Source: Ideonella_A sakaiensis_A (GTDB taxonomy: Bacteria; Pseudomonadota; Gammaproteobacteria; Burkholderiales; Burkholderiaceae_C). From it: a DNA stretch of 64,000 nt. Below the pieces are notes generated by a model, which was not told where the DNA came from, did no database searches, and saw only the letters and a program-made list of their open reading frames with translations. Below are positions 17,309 through 26,646 of this stretch, in pieces. The translations under genes were made by a program, and so were the position numbers. The DNA is taken from assembly GCF_048320135.1 (NCBI RefSeq), contig NZ_CP182947.1:4464001-4528000 (forward strand), given 5' to 3'. Positions within the stretch are counted from its first letter, which is position 1, and the number at the start of each line of letters is the position of its first letter.

Positions 17309-17890
17309 ATGAGCACCATCCTGATCATCCCCGGGCTGCGCGACGCCGTCGCGCAGCATTGGCAGACGCTGCTGGAAGCGCGGCTGCGTGCCGATGGGCG
17401 CTCGGTGGCCAGCGTACCGGCCATGGGCCGTGCCGATCTCGATTGCGCCGCCAAGGTCGCGGCGATCGAAGGGGTCGCGCAAGCGATTGCCGGGCCGATC
17501 GTGCTCGTTGCGCACAGTGGCGGCTGCATCATGCTCGCGCATTGGGCGCAACAGACCCGGCGCGAGGTGCAGGGGGCGCTGCTGGCGGCGCCGCCCGATT
17601 TCGAGCAGCCGATGCCAGAAGGTTATCCGACGCTGGCCCAGCTCGATGCCGCCGGCTGGCTGCCGGTGCCGCGCCGGCCGCTGCCATTCCGCTCGATCGT
17701 CGGCGCAAGCCGCAACGATCCGCTCGCCCACTTTGACCGCATTGCCGAACTGGCGGCGTGCTGGGGCAGTGAGCTGGTCGACCTCGGCGAGGTCGGCCAC
17801 CTGAATCCGGCATCCGGTTTCGGCGAATGGCCGCAGGCGGACACCTTCATCGAACGGCTCAGCCAGCCGGCCCATGCGGCCAGCGCCTGA
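17309..17890 (+). CDS. RBBP9/YdeN-type alpha/beta hydrolase
   Basis: A 193-residue serine hydrolase of the RBBP9/YdeN family. The N-terminal ILIIPGLRDAVAQHWQTLLE, the nucleophile elbow VAHSGGCIMLAHW and the His motif GHLNPASGFGEWP match this family in order and spacing. Its ATG starts one base after the Bug stop, so translation is coupled. Physiological substrates of this family are poorly known; in this setting it may hydrolyse an ester or lactone intermediate. Confidence 0.88.
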   Translation: MSTILIIPGLRDAVAQHWQTLLEARLRADGRSVASVPAMGRADLDCAAKVAAIEGVAQAIAGPIVLVAHSGGCIMLAHWAQQTRREVQGALLAAPPDFEQPMPEGYPTLAQLDAAGWLPVPRRPLPFRSIVGASRNDPLAHFDRIAELAACWGSELVDLGEVGHLNPASGFGEWPQADTFIERLSQPAHAASA

Positions 17891-17923
17891 GTCGACATCG
17901 AACAACATCAAGGAGACACCATC

Positions 17924-18916
17924 ATGGCCAAGGCCATCCGTATTTATCAGACCGGCGGACCCGAGGTGCTGCAGCTCGAGACCGTCGAGGTCGGCGAGCC
18001 CGGCCCGGGTCAGGCCCGTGTGCGCCACAGCTATGTGGCGGTCAATTTCATCGACATCTATTTCCGCACCGGGCGTTATCCGCATCCGCTGCCAGCGGGG
18101 CTGGGCAGTGATGCGGTCGGCGTCGTCGAGGCGGTCGGCGACGGTGTCACCGACATCAAGCCCGGCGACCGCGTCGGTTATCTGCTCGGACCGCAGGGTG
18201 CCTATGCGGACGTTCGCGTGATGCCTGCCGATGTGCTGATCCCGATTCCCGATGGGGTCACAGACCGTACTGCTTCCACCTTGATGATGAAGGGCTTGAC
18301 CGCGCAATACCTGTTCCGCCAGGTCCACCCGCTGCACGGCGGTGAAACCATCCTCTACCACGCCGCGGCCGGCGGAGTCGGATCGGTCGCCAGCCAATGG
18401 GCGAGGGCGATCGGCGTGACGATGATAGGCACCGTCAGCACCGAAGCCAAGGCCGAGGTCGCGCGCGCCAATGGGTGTGCGCATGTGATCGTCACCGGCG
18501 GCATGACGCCCGACGACATGGCGCGCGAGATCCCGCGCCAGGTGAAGGAAATCACCGGCGGCAAGGGCGTGCCGGTGGTCTACGACTCGGTCGGCAAGGA
18601 CACGTTGATGGCGTCGCTCGACAGCCTGCAGCCACGCGGCACGCTGGTCAGCAACGGCACCACATCGGGGCCGGTGGTGGTCGACACCACGCTGCTCGCG
18701 GTCAAGGGCTCGATCTGGCTGACGCGACCGGCGATGGTTCATTACGCGACGCCGCGTGCCCACATGCTCGAGATGGCGCGTGAACTTTTCGATCATGTGC
18801 TGGCCGGACGCATCAGCGGCGAGCCGAACCAGCAGTTCGCGCTCGACCAAGCGGCCGACGCACACCGCGCACTCGAGTCGCGCCGCACCACCGGCGCCAC
18901 CGTGCTGGTGCCATAG
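17924..18916 (+). CDS. Quinone oxidoreductase-like MDR enzyme
   Basis: A 330-residue zinc-independent medium-chain dehydrogenase/reductase. It starts MAKAIRIYQTGGPEVLQLET, typical of NADPH:quinone reductases, and carries the nucleotide-binding AAAGGVGSVASQWARAIG. No structural zinc cysteines are present. It probably reduces an enone or quinone with NADPH. An AAGGAGA site precedes the ATG and the gap to the previous gene is 33 bp. Members of this family act on many electrophilic alkenes, so the role in the pathway stays open. Confidence 0.9.
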   Translation: MAKAIRIYQTGGPEVLQLETVEVGEPGPGQARVRHSYVAVNFIDIYFRTGRYPHPLPAGLGSDAVGVVEAVGDGVTDIKPGDRVGYLLGPQGAYADVRVMPADVLIPIPDGVTDRTASTLMMKGLTAQYLFRQVHPLHGGETILYHAAAGGVGSVASQWARAIGVTMIGTVSTEAKAEVARANGCAHVIVTGGMTPDDMAREIPRQVKEITGGKGVPVVYDSVGKDTLMASLDSLQPRGTLVSNGTTSGPVVVDTTLLAVKGSIWLTRPAMVHYATPRAHMLEMARELFDHVLAGRISGEPNQQFALDQAADAHRALESRRTTGATVLVP

Positions 18917-18928
18917 GGGGCCAGGACC

Positions 18929-20254
18929 ATGGACCTGCACGCCCTCGAACGCAGCCCGCGTGAAGACGACTACCTGGCCGGTCCGCGCGCCGCGTGGTTC
19001 GCCTTCGCAATGACGCTGGCATTGATGGTCTTCGACTATGTCGATCGCCAGATCATCGTTTCGCTGTTTCCCTTCATCAAGGCCGAGTGGGGGCTGTCGG
19101 ACAAGCAGCTCGGTGCCCTGGTTTCGGTGGTGTCGATCACGGTGGCACTCGGCGCCTTGCCGATCGCGCTGATTGCAGACCGCGCGAGCCGGGTCAAGAG
19201 CATCGTCGCGATGGCGACGATCTGGAGCCTGGCAACGATCTCGTGTGTGTGGGCACGCAGCTATGGCGCGCTGCTCGCCGCGCGCGCCGTCGTCGGCCTC
19301 GGCGAGGCCGGCTACGGCTCGGTCGGCGCGGCGCTGATCTCCAGCCACTTTCCGTCGCGCATGCGCGGTGCGCTGCTCGCCGGCTTCTTCGCATCGGCGT
19401 CTGTCGGCTCGGTGCTCGGCGTGCTGGCCGGCGGTTACATCGCCAGTCATTGGGGCTGGAAGGCGGCCTTCGGTGTCGTCGGCGTGCCCGGGCTGCTGCT
19501 TGCGCTGCTGTACCTGAAGGTGCGCGACTACCGCACCGTCGAACTCGCTCCCGGACTGGATGCCAAGCGACGTTCGCTCGGCGAGGCGACGCTGCATATC
19601 GTCAGGCTGCTGTCGCGCTCGCGCACGATGTTGTGGGTGTGCATAGGCGGCGCCGCGCAGCTGATCGTCGTATCGGCCTTGTGGTCATGGCTGCCCAGCT
19701 TCCTCAACCGGGTCCACGGCATCGCCCCGGCGCAGGCCGGCGCGAAGGCGGCACTGGTCGTGCTGGCCGGTGCCGCAGGCAGCGTGATCTGGGGCATGGT
19801 GATCGACCGCGCGGGGCAGAGCCAGCCGCGCCGCAAGCTCGCGGTGCTGGCCCTGCTGTGCCTGGCTTCGATGGGTGTGTTGACCTACGCCTTCGGCGGC
19901 GCCCACGAGCCGCAGGCACAGTTCGCATGGATCGCGCTCGGCGGCTTCATTGCGACCTGCAGCGTCGGTCCGGTGTCGGCGATCGTCATCGACGTCATCC
20001 ACCCCGGCGTGCGGGCGACAGGCGCGTCGGTGCTGGCGCTGTTCCAGAACCTGTTCGGCCTGGCTGCCGGCCCGTTCCTGGTCGGTATGTTGTCCGACGG
20101 CATCGGCCTGCAGTCCGCATTGACCGTGGTGCCGCTCGCCAGCGTGCTGGCCGCAGGCGCCTTCCTGCTCGCCGGACGCAGCTACGAGGCCGACAAGGCG
20201 CGTGCTGCCGAGCCTATCGACACCACGCACCGGTATGCGCCGGCGGCGGCTTGA
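18929..20254 (+). CDS. MFS transporter
   Basis: A 441-residue major facilitator with about 12 predicted membrane helices. The first helix region FDYVDRQIIVSLFPFI followed by KAEWGLSDKQLGALVSVVSI and the loop ADRASRVKS fit the organic-acid/aromatic-acid carriers. It starts 12 bp after the quinone-oxidoreductase-like gene. Most likely it imports the acid degraded by this operon; export is less likely given the linked catabolic enzymes. Confidence 0.88.
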   Translation: MDLHALERSPREDDYLAGPRAAWFAFAMTLALMVFDYVDRQIIVSLFPFIKAEWGLSDKQLGALVSVVSITVALGALPIALIADRASRVKSIVAMATIWSLATISCVWARSYGALLAARAVVGLGEAGYGSVGAALISSHFPSRMRGALLAGFFASASVGSVLGVLAGGYIASHWGWKAAFGVVGVPGLLLALLYLKVRDYRTVELAPGLDAKRRSLGEATLHIVRLLSRSRTMLWVCIGGAAQLIVVSALWSWLPSFLNRVHGIAPAQAGAKAALVVLAGAAGSVIWGMVIDRAGQSQPRRKLAVLALLCLASMGVLTYAFGGAHEPQAQFAWIALGGFIATCSVGPVSAIVIDVIHPGVRATGASVLALFQNLFGLAAGPFLVGMLSDGIGLQSALTVVPLASVLAAGAFLLAGRSYEADKARAAEPIDTTHRYAPAAA

Positions 20255-20295
20255 GATTCCTTTCGATCCATCCAACTTTTCAAGGCAGAACCCCC

Positions 20296-21939
20296 ATGAA
20301 CGGACTGATGCAACAGCAGCAACTGCTGATCTCCAACCTGCTCGTGCACGCCGAGCGTCACCACGGCGAGCAGCAGATCGTTTCGCGCCGTGTCGAAGGC
20401 GACATCCACCGATATACCTACCGCGAACTGGCGCAGCGCTCGCGCCGTGCCGCCAACGCAATCAAGGCGCTCGGCGTGAAGTTCGGCGATCGCGTCGGCA
20501 CGCTGGCCTGGAATGGCTACCGGCACATGGAGCTGTATTACGGCGTCTCCGGTTCGGGTTCGGTGCTGCATACGCTGAATCCGCGCCTGCACCCGGACCA
20601 GGTGGTGTGGATTGCCGACCATGCCGAGGACCAGGTGCTGTTCTTCGACCTGAGCTTCCTGCCGCTGATCGAGGCGGTGGCCTCGCGCGTCAAGACGATC
20701 CGGCATTTCGTCGCGCTGACCGACCGCGCCCACATGCCGGCCTCGACGAAAGTGCCGAACCTGCTGTGTTACGAGGAACTGCTGGCCGATGCGTCGCCCA
20801 AGTTCGACTGGCCGGAATTCGATGAAAACACCGCCTCGTCGCTGTGCTACACGTCCGGGACGACAGGCAACCCGAAAGGCGCGCTGTACAGCCATCGATC
20901 GACGCTGCTGCATACCTACGCAGCGGCCTTGCCCGATGCGCTCGACTGCTCGGCGCGCGACGTGATCCTGCCGGTGGTGCCGATGTTCCACGTCAACGCC
21001 TGGGGCCTGCCTTATGTCGGCTGCATGGTCGGCGCCAAACTCGTCTACCCCGGCCCGGCGCTCGACGGCAAGAGCCTGTACGAATTGTTCGAGAGCGAAG
21101 GCGTCACCGTCTCGGCCGGCGTGCCGACCGTCTGGCAAGGTCTGCTCGGCCATGTCGAGGCCAACGACCTGAAATTCAGCACCATGCGCCGCACCATCAT
21201 CGGCGGCTCGGCCTGCCCGCCGGCGATGATGACGGCGTTCCAGCAGCAGCACGATGTGCAAGTGCTGCACGCCTGGGGCATGACCGAGATGAGCCCGCTC
21301 GGCACCGTGTGCACCCTGAAACCCAGGCACGCGGCGATGAAAACCGACGAGCGCATGGCGGTACAGGCCAAGCAGGGCCGCGCGGTCTTCGGCGTCGACA
21401 TGAAAATCGTCGATGCCGACGGCAACGAACTGCCGATGGACGGCAAGGCGAGCGGCGAATTGATGGTGCGTGGCCCCTGGGTCATCGCCAGCTATTTCAA
21501 GGGCGACGGCGGTGACCCGATCGTCGAGGATGGCCAGGGCCGCGGCTGGTTCCCGACCGGCGACGTCAGCACCATCGACGGCGATGGCTACATGCAGATC
21601 ACCGACCGCGCGAAGGACGTGATCAAGTCCGGCGGCGAGTGGATAGGTTCGATCGATCTGGAGAATATCGCGATGGCGCATCCCGCGGTCGCGATGGCCG
21701 CCTGCATCGCCGCCAGGCATCCGAAGTGGGACGAGCGGCCGTTGCTGGTGGTGGTGAAGAAGCCGGGTGCCGAGCTCGGACGCGACGAGATGCTGGGCTT
21801 CTTCGACGGCAAGATCGCGAAGTGGTGGACGCCGGACGACGTCGTTTTCGTCGACGCGATCCCGCTCGGCGCGACCGGCAAGATGCAGAAGAACAAGCTG
21901 CGCGAGCAGTTCGCCGACTACCAGCTGCCGACCGCCTGA
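20296..21939 (+). CDS. Fatty-acid/3-methylthiopropionate-type acyl-CoA ligase
   Basis: A 547-residue AMP-forming ligase. The start MNGLMQQQQLLISNLLVHAE is the standard opening of a branch that includes medium-/long-chain acyl-CoA ligases and DmdB (3-methylthiopropionyl-CoA ligase). The P-loop SLCYTSGTTGNPKGALYSHR, the HAWGMTEMSPLGT adenylation motif and GWFPTGDVSTIDGDGYMQIT are intact, and KMQKN near the end carries the catalytic Lys region. It would activate the substrate acid to its CoA thioester for the linked acyl-CoA dehydrogenase. Pairing of a DmdB-like ligase and a DmdC-like dehydrogenase in one locus is notable. Confidence 0.92.
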   Translation: MNGLMQQQQLLISNLLVHAERHHGEQQIVSRRVEGDIHRYTYRELAQRSRRAANAIKALGVKFGDRVGTLAWNGYRHMELYYGVSGSGSVLHTLNPRLHPDQVVWIADHAEDQVLFFDLSFLPLIEAVASRVKTIRHFVALTDRAHMPASTKVPNLLCYEELLADASPKFDWPEFDENTASSLCYTSGTTGNPKGALYSHRSTLLHTYAAALPDALDCSARDVILPVVPMFHVNAWGLPYVGCMVGAKLVYPGPALDGKSLYELFESEGVTVSAGVPTVWQGLLGHVEANDLKFSTMRRTIIGGSACPPAMMTAFQQQHDVQVLHAWGMTEMSPLGTVCTLKPRHAAMKTDERMAVQAKQGRAVFGVDMKIVDADGNELPMDGKASGELMVRGPWVIASYFKGDGGDPIVEDGQGRGWFPTGDVSTIDGDGYMQITDRAKDVIKSGGEWIGSIDLENIAMAHPAVAMAACIAARHPKWDERPLLVVVKKPGAELGRDEMLGFFDGKIAKWWTPDDVVFVDAIPLGATGKMQKNKLREQFADYQLPTA

Positions 21940-21946
21940 GACCGTC

Positions 21947-22972
21947 ATGACCACACTGACGATGCGCGCCGGCCAGGCGCAGGCCCAGGTGCGAACGCTG
22001 TTCCCCGGCGTGCTGGCGTGCATCGTCGTCGCCGCGGCTGCTTCCTTCCTGTCGGAGCACTACGGTGCGCCGGTGATGCTGTTTGCGCTGCTTCTCGGCA
22101 TGGCGATGAATTTCCTCGCCGCCGACGGCGCCTGCAAGCCGGGCATCGAATTCACCGCCCGGCAGGTCTTGCGCATCGGTGTGGCCTTGCTCGGCCTGCG
22201 CATCACGCTCGGCCAGATTGTCGAACTGGGTTGGCAGCCGGTGGCCATCATCGTCGTGTCGGTCGTGCTGACGATTGCGGTGTCGATGGTCGCGGCCCGG
22301 CTGATGGGCTTTCAGTCGCTGTTCGGCTTGCTGAGCGGCGGCGCCACCGCGATCTGTGGTGCCTCGGCCGCGCTCGCGCTGGCCGCGGCATTGCCCAACC
22401 ATCCACTGAAGGAACGCGCAACGCTGTTCACCGTGATCGGCGTCTCGGCGCTGTCGACGCTGGCAATGATCGTTTATCCAATGCTCGCGCAACTGCTCGG
22501 CCTCGATCCGCGCCTGGCCGGCATCTTTCTCGGCGCGACCATCCACGACGTCGCCCAGGTAGTCGGCGCCGGCTACAGCCTGTCCAAGGAAACCGGTGAC
22601 GTGGCGACCTTCGTCAAGTTGATGCGGGTGGCGATGCTGGTGCCGGTGATCGTTTTTGCGGTGATGCTGGTGCGGATGCGCAACCGCGAAGCCGGCGCAA
22701 GCACCGGCCCGCGCCCGCCGCTGTTGCCGTGGTTTGCGGTCGGCTTCGCGCTGCTGGTTGTGATCAACAGCACCGGCTGGCTGCCGCAGGCGCTGACTCA
22801 GGCCGGCAGTGAATTTTCCCGCTGGTGCCTGATGGCGTCGATCGCCGGCATCGGCATGAAAACGCAGCTGAAGGAACTGGTCACCGTCGGCATCCGCCCA
22901 GTGTTGCTGATGATCGGAGAGACCGTCTTCCTGGTGGTGCTGGTCATTGCGCTGCTGCATTGGACACGCTGA
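21947..22972 (+). CDS. YeiH-family putative sulfate exporter
   Basis: A 341-residue integral membrane protein of the YeiH/Cons_hypoth698 family, annotated in databases as putative sulfate exporter. About ten hydrophobic helices are visible, along with signature stretches LRIGVALLGLRITLGQI, LSGGATAICGASAALAL and GIFLGATIHDVAQVVGAGYS. It starts 7 bp after the ligase stop and is the last gene of the operon. If the dioxygenase releases sulfite or sulfate, this protein could remove it. Transport direction and ion are not established from sequence. Confidence 0.88.
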   Translation: MTTLTMRAGQAQAQVRTLFPGVLACIVVAAAASFLSEHYGAPVMLFALLLGMAMNFLAADGACKPGIEFTARQVLRIGVALLGLRITLGQIVELGWQPVAIIVVSVVLTIAVSMVAARLMGFQSLFGLLSGGATAICGASAALALAAALPNHPLKERATLFTVIGVSALSTLAMIVYPMLAQLLGLDPRLAGIFLGATIHDVAQVVGAGYSLSKETGDVATFVKLMRVAMLVPVIVFAVMLVRMRNREAGASTGPRPPLLPWFAVGFALLVVINSTGWLPQALTQAGSEFSRWCLMASIAGIGMKTQLKELVTVGIRPVLLMIGETVFLVVLVIALLHWTR

Positions 22973-23074
22973 GTCGCGATTCACGCCGAGACTGCCAGTT
23001 CGACCATGCGCCACATTTCAGCATTGGACGCGGCCACCCCGGGTACAGGGCTCGGGATGGCCGCTGCAACATGC

Positions 23075-23698
23075 TCAAATTTCAGTCTGCTCCGATATCT
23101 CAAGGGCGTCATCGACTTCGATTCCGAGGTATCGAACCGTCGACTCGAGCTTCGAGTGCCCAAGCAGCAACTGCACGGCGCGCAGGTTCTTGGTGCGTCG
23201 GTAGATCAGTGTTGCCTTGGTCCTGCGCATCGAGTGCGTCCCGTACTCGGCGCGGTCCAGGCCGAGTTCATCGACCCAGTGCCCGAGGATCCGGGCGTAC
23301 TGTCGGGTTCCCAGATGGGGCGAGTCGTGCAGGCGGCTCGGGAACAAGAATTCATCTGACTTCAGCCCGGCCTGCTTGATCCAGGCGTGCAGGACATCCC
23401 GGGTTGCCTGCGTGATTTCGAACTGGACCGGGCGCTGCGTCTTGTGCTGCATGACGACGGCGCGCGTCGCCACCTGATCGCCATGACACACGTCCCGGAC
23501 CTTCAGCGCGACGAGGTCACAGCCGCGCAGCTTGCTGTCGATGCCGAGGTTGAACAGGGCGAGTTCGCGCACCCGTCCCTCCATCTGGAGGCGGACGCGC
23601 AGCGCCCAGATGTCCTTGAGCTTGAAGGGCGCCTTTTGCCCCACGAGCTTGCCCTTGTTCCAAGGCTCGCGATGAACGGGGTTGCCTGTGGTTCCCAT
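23075..23698 (-). CDS. Short tyrosine recombinase (integrase)
   Basis: A 207-residue tyrosine recombinase that consists almost only of the catalytic domain. Active-site residues are in order: Arg in DSKLRGCDLVALKV, His-x-x-Arg in THSMRRTKATL, His in LLLGHSKLEST and the nucleophile Tyr in VRYLGIEVDD. The start MGTTGNPVHREPWNKGKLVG is chosen because it is the usual opening of this short group; upstream codons are not conserved-looking. There is no N-terminal arm-binding/SAM-like domain, so it may depend on a simple site. It marks the left side of the accessory region. Confidence 0.88.
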   Translation of the reverse strand: MGTTGNPVHREPWNKGKLVGQKAPFKLKDIWALRVRLQMEGRVRELALFNLGIDSKLRGCDLVALKVRDVCHGDQVATRAVVMQHKTQRPVQFEITQATRDVLHAWIKQAGLKSDEFLFPSRLHDSPHLGTRQYARILGHWVDELGLDRAEYGTHSMRRTKATLIYRRTKNLRAVQLLLGHSKLESTVRYLGIEVDDALEISEQTEI

Positions 23699-24172
23699 GA
23701 TGGTCTCCCATCGAGTTGAGGGCTCCACAGGATGCTCTTCGGAACAGACCCGTTGCCGCGTTGCCTGGTCGCTTTCGGAGAGGAGCCACCATTTCCCGCC
23801 GAGTGGCATCCTGACGTGCCGGCGAACTGTCAGTCTCGGCCAGGAGCTGCCGGTGATGAACGGCGACCTCCGAGCATCGGACCTGCTCGTCTGCACAGCA
23901 TTGGGCGACTGGTGGGATCACGGCCGTTAGAGCGTGGAGCGCGGCTGACGGTCGCAGGGGTCATCATGGCTGCGACACGAGGCGGGCCTCGAACCGGTGC
24001 GTCACTGGTGCCGTTTGTAGCACGGCGCGGAATGCCACCAGCCAGGGGGCCAGCCAAGCACCGCGCCAAGTGGACGCGAATCCCGATTCAAGACCTGCGG
24101 CGCGCATCGCTGAACTGGACACGATCGCTTCGACCGCCGACATTTCAGGCAAGCCCCGGAAAGGATTGAGCA
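23699..24172. other. Gene-free stretch upstream of the short integrase
   Basis: 474 bp between the divergent integrase and DUF4386 genes. Frames here have no recognisable product. The promoter of the integrase should lie in the left part. I found no complete repeat or tRNA that would serve as a left attachment site. Confidence 0.45.
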
Positions 24173-24907
24173 GTGACGGCAATGACGGCGCGCGAGGCGC
24201 AAGCTGTGGCCCGGATCGCGGGATATGGCTATCTGACGATCTTCGTCCTGGCGATCCTCGCCAACTTCTTTGTCTTGGGGCCACTCGGTGTGCGCGGCGA
24301 CGCTGCGGCCACCGCAGCGAACATCGCGGCTTCCGAGCCTCTGTACCGGGCCGGCGTCGCTGCGTTCGTCGTTGTCCTGATCGCCGACCTCGTGGTCGGC
24401 TGGGCGCTGTTTGTGACGCTGCTTCCGGCAGGAGCGCACTTGTCAGTTCTGATGCTGATGTTCCGCGCCGCCTACACGATTGCGCACATCGGCGTTGTGC
24501 TGAGCCTGTTGGGCGCATTGAGTTTCGCCACAGCGCCTGCCTGGGTGGACGCGTTGGGGGCCGGGTCACCGGTCTTGGCCTACCATTTCCTTGCCAGTCA
24601 CGGCCTCGGCTTCAAGGTCACACTGATTTTTTTCGGCGTGCACCTGCTGCTGCTGGGCACGCTGATCGCGCGCGCACCCTACATGCCGACGGCGATCGGC
24701 TGGCTTGCGGGCGCCGCAGGCGTGGCCTACCTTGCCGACGGTTTCGGGACCATCCTGCTGGGTTCGTACGGGGCCTATGCCAGTGCGGCTTCGGCGGTCG
24801 TCATCATCACTGCCATCACTGGCGAGGGTGCGCTGATGCTGTGGTTGATGATTCGGGGCGTGAACAAGGCGCTGTATCCGGAGAGCTCGCGCAAGCCATC
24901 CATCTGA
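24173..24907 (+). CDS. DUF4386 membrane protein
   Basis: A 244-residue multi-spanning protein of the DUF4386 family, with six to seven hydrophobic segments (for example GYLTIFVLAILANFFVLGPL and FKVTLIFFGVHLLLLGTLI). The spacing of helices and the GIGWLAGAAGVAYLADG-like block (here AIGWLAGAAGVAYLADG) match the family. Function is unknown. It stands alone in the accessory region, downstream of the recombinase, and may be a mobile passenger gene. Confidence 0.85.
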   Translation: MTAMTAREAQAVARIAGYGYLTIFVLAILANFFVLGPLGVRGDAAATAANIAASEPLYRAGVAAFVVVLIADLVVGWALFVTLLPAGAHLSVLMLMFRAAYTIAHIGVVLSLLGALSFATAPAWVDALGAGSPVLAYHFLASHGLGFKVTLIFFGVHLLLLGTLIARAPYMPTAIGWLAGAAGVAYLADGFGTILLGSYGAYASAASAVVIITAITGEGALMLWLMIRGVNKALYPESSRKPSI

Positions 24908-25294
24908 AGCCTGCACTGAATCTGGCGTCGCCGCCGGCGGGACGGACGGGCAGCATCGCCTGTCTTCTTGTTGAGACGCCAACGGTGCCGCGGCGATCAC
25001 AGCCAGCCGGGGACTGCTGTGCGGCCAGCACGGGACGTCACCTCAGGATCAGTCGCAGACAGGTGATGCTGCACAGTGGGCATCGGACGCCGCAGAGGCT
25101 ACTTCCGCTTGGGGTCGGGAGGAGCCGCGCGACGCCGGTGGGCGCGCGCTGCCGCGTGATGTCGATCCTTTGGAGCGACGCCGCCCATCGTTCCGACCGA
25201 GCCGATCTCCACCCTGGTGCGAGTGGTGGTGGACGGGTCACAGGATTGCTCCCCGACGCCGACCTAGAATGCTTCCAATCCCTAGAATGGCCGC
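24908..25294. other. Gene-free stretch
   Basis: 387 bp between DUF4386 and the lipoprotein gene. Frames are short and unrecognised. I see no hairpin with a T-run or clear promoter; it may be decayed DNA. Confidence 0.4.
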
Positions 25295-25651
25295 ATGACC
25301 ACCGAGCCCACCCCCGCCCGTCGACCAGTCCGCATGCTGCTGGCGCTGCTCGCGCTCAGCAGCGCGCTCGCCGGCTGCGCCGGGATTGGCTTCGGCATCG
25401 GTGTGCCGCTGGTCCCGGGCGTCTCAATCGGCGTGGGCGTCGGCGGGGGCGGCGTCAACGTCGGTGTCGGCGCAGGCGCAGGCCCCTTCGGCGTGGGCGT
25501 CGGCGTCAACCAGCGTGGCCAGGTCAGCGGCGGAGTCGGCGTGGGTGCCAGCGTGCCGATGGGCGGCGCGCGAGTGGGTGCCGGCGTCGGGGTCGGCACC
25601 GTGCTGCACGACCCGCAACGCGACCGGCGCGAGCCCGTCTACGGCCCGTGA
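25295..25651 (+). CDS. Small glycine/valine-rich lipoprotein
   Basis: A 118-residue secreted lipoprotein. The N-terminus has basic residues (ARRPVRM), a hydrophobic core and the lipobox LAGC with the acylated Cys at residue 28. The mature part is dominated by GVGVG repeats and lacks aromatic residues until the end, so it is likely an extended or beta-structured surface element. The second residue after Cys is Gly, consistent with outer-membrane sorting. No family with known function recognised. Confidence 0.72.
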   Translation: MTTEPTPARRPVRMLLALLALSSALAGCAGIGFGIGVPLVPGVSIGVGVGGGGVNVGVGAGAGPFGVGVGVNQRGQVSGGVGVGASVPMGGARVGAGVGVGTVLHDPQRDRREPVYGP

Positions 25652-26176
25652 GCGTCTGACACGCCAAGGCGCGCTGGCTGCATTTCCCCCACGCGCCGCA
25701 ACGGCGCGAAGGTTCAGGCTTCGGGCGTCGATGGACCCGGACCCGGTCTCTGGATCCGCAAAATCTTGCGACGCCGCATCAGGTTGGCGATTGACCACCC
25801 ATCTTCACCTTGCCACCTGCACCCTAGCGATCGCGGCGGCCAGCAATGCAGCAGGAAGCGACCCGGCGCCCGCAAGTGCAGGCGGGCTGTACCCAACGGG
25901 CACGAAGAACGCGGCAATCGTAGTGGCCTGTGCGTCGCGGCCACCTGTTGTGATCTCGGTGGTCCATGTGCCGTCGAGCCGTATGTTGGTCAGTGGCTGC
26001 GCAAAGGTCGGCTTCCTGGCGCGGCCCCGAACTCGCGGAGCCGGCCAGTTGCAGTCGTGCGCCAAGGCCAGTTTGCGGAAGCTCGGCTATGGTCATGGCG
26101 TCTAATGGATTCGCCCCTCGACACAGAAGTCGCAGGCGTCAAACGGGGCGGCCGTGGCGATGTACGATCGTCACTT
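25652..26176. other. Stretch without a confident gene
   Basis: 525 bp between the lipoprotein gene and the TIR-linked small gene. The rightward frame that reaches back to 25766 is Arg/Cys-rich and looks non-coding. A leftward frame at 25805-26065 (86 aa) contains LDGTWTTEITTGGRDAQ and could be a degraded exported protein, but it has no clear start signal; I do not call it. Confidence 0.4.
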
Positions 26177-26644
26177 ATGGACGTGTTCTACTACTGGAAA
26201 GACTTGGTGACCGACGTGAAGTCCGGTCGAGTGGGCCGTTTTAGATCGGCCAAGGAACGGCTTGAAGAGTTGCAAGCAGGATGTCCCAGCTACATATGGG
26301 CATTCAAGACTCCGCCTGGTCGAAAGGGCGAACTCCAGCTCTTCGCGCGCATGGTCTGGTCTGACAAACCTCTCGTCGCGTTCGTTCCAATGGCAGGTGA
26401 TACACACATCTTTTATGACCCGGATCATCCTCACTCGGTGTGGTTTGATGGGTCAGACAGCGACCGCGCGATCGCCGAGGTGACTCGGTGGGTTCGGGGT
26501 CACATCCCTGTCGCGCATGCTTCAAACTTCCAGGGCATGAATGGTCAACACGCCATGCGGGGTGCTGTGGTGGCGGATCTACAGAAGCTATCGGCCAGCC
26601 TTGGAAAACGCCCATTTCGCCAGGGCATTGGCACTGCCGCCTAG
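26177..26644 (+). CDS. Unknown 155-aa protein paired with TIR-like gene
   Basis: The product begins MDVFYYWKDLVTDVKSGRVG; the frame is open upstream, but that part is arginine/cysteine-rich and unlike a protein. The chain contains SYIWAFKTPPGRKGELQLFA and two aromatic-rich blocks (FVPMAGDTHIFYD, HPHSVWFDGSD), a small alpha/beta pattern reminiscent of EVE/PUA-like nucleic-acid-binding folds, though I cannot confirm that. Its stop is two bases before the likely GTG start of the TIR-like gene, so the pair is co-translated. No known function. Confidence 0.65.
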   Translation: MDVFYYWKDLVTDVKSGRVGRFRSAKERLEELQAGCPSYIWAFKTPPGRKGELQLFARMVWSDKPLVAFVPMAGDTHIFYDPDHPHSVWFDGSDSDRAIAEVTRWVRGHIPVAHASNFQGMNGQHAMRGAVVADLQKLSASLGKRPFRQGIGTAA

Positions 26645-26646
26645 TT

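Noticed and set aside
25805..26065. 86-aa leftward frame with LDGTWTTEITT
   Set aside because: No ribosome site, an arginine-rich start and no recognised family. It may be a degraded gene but cannot be supported.
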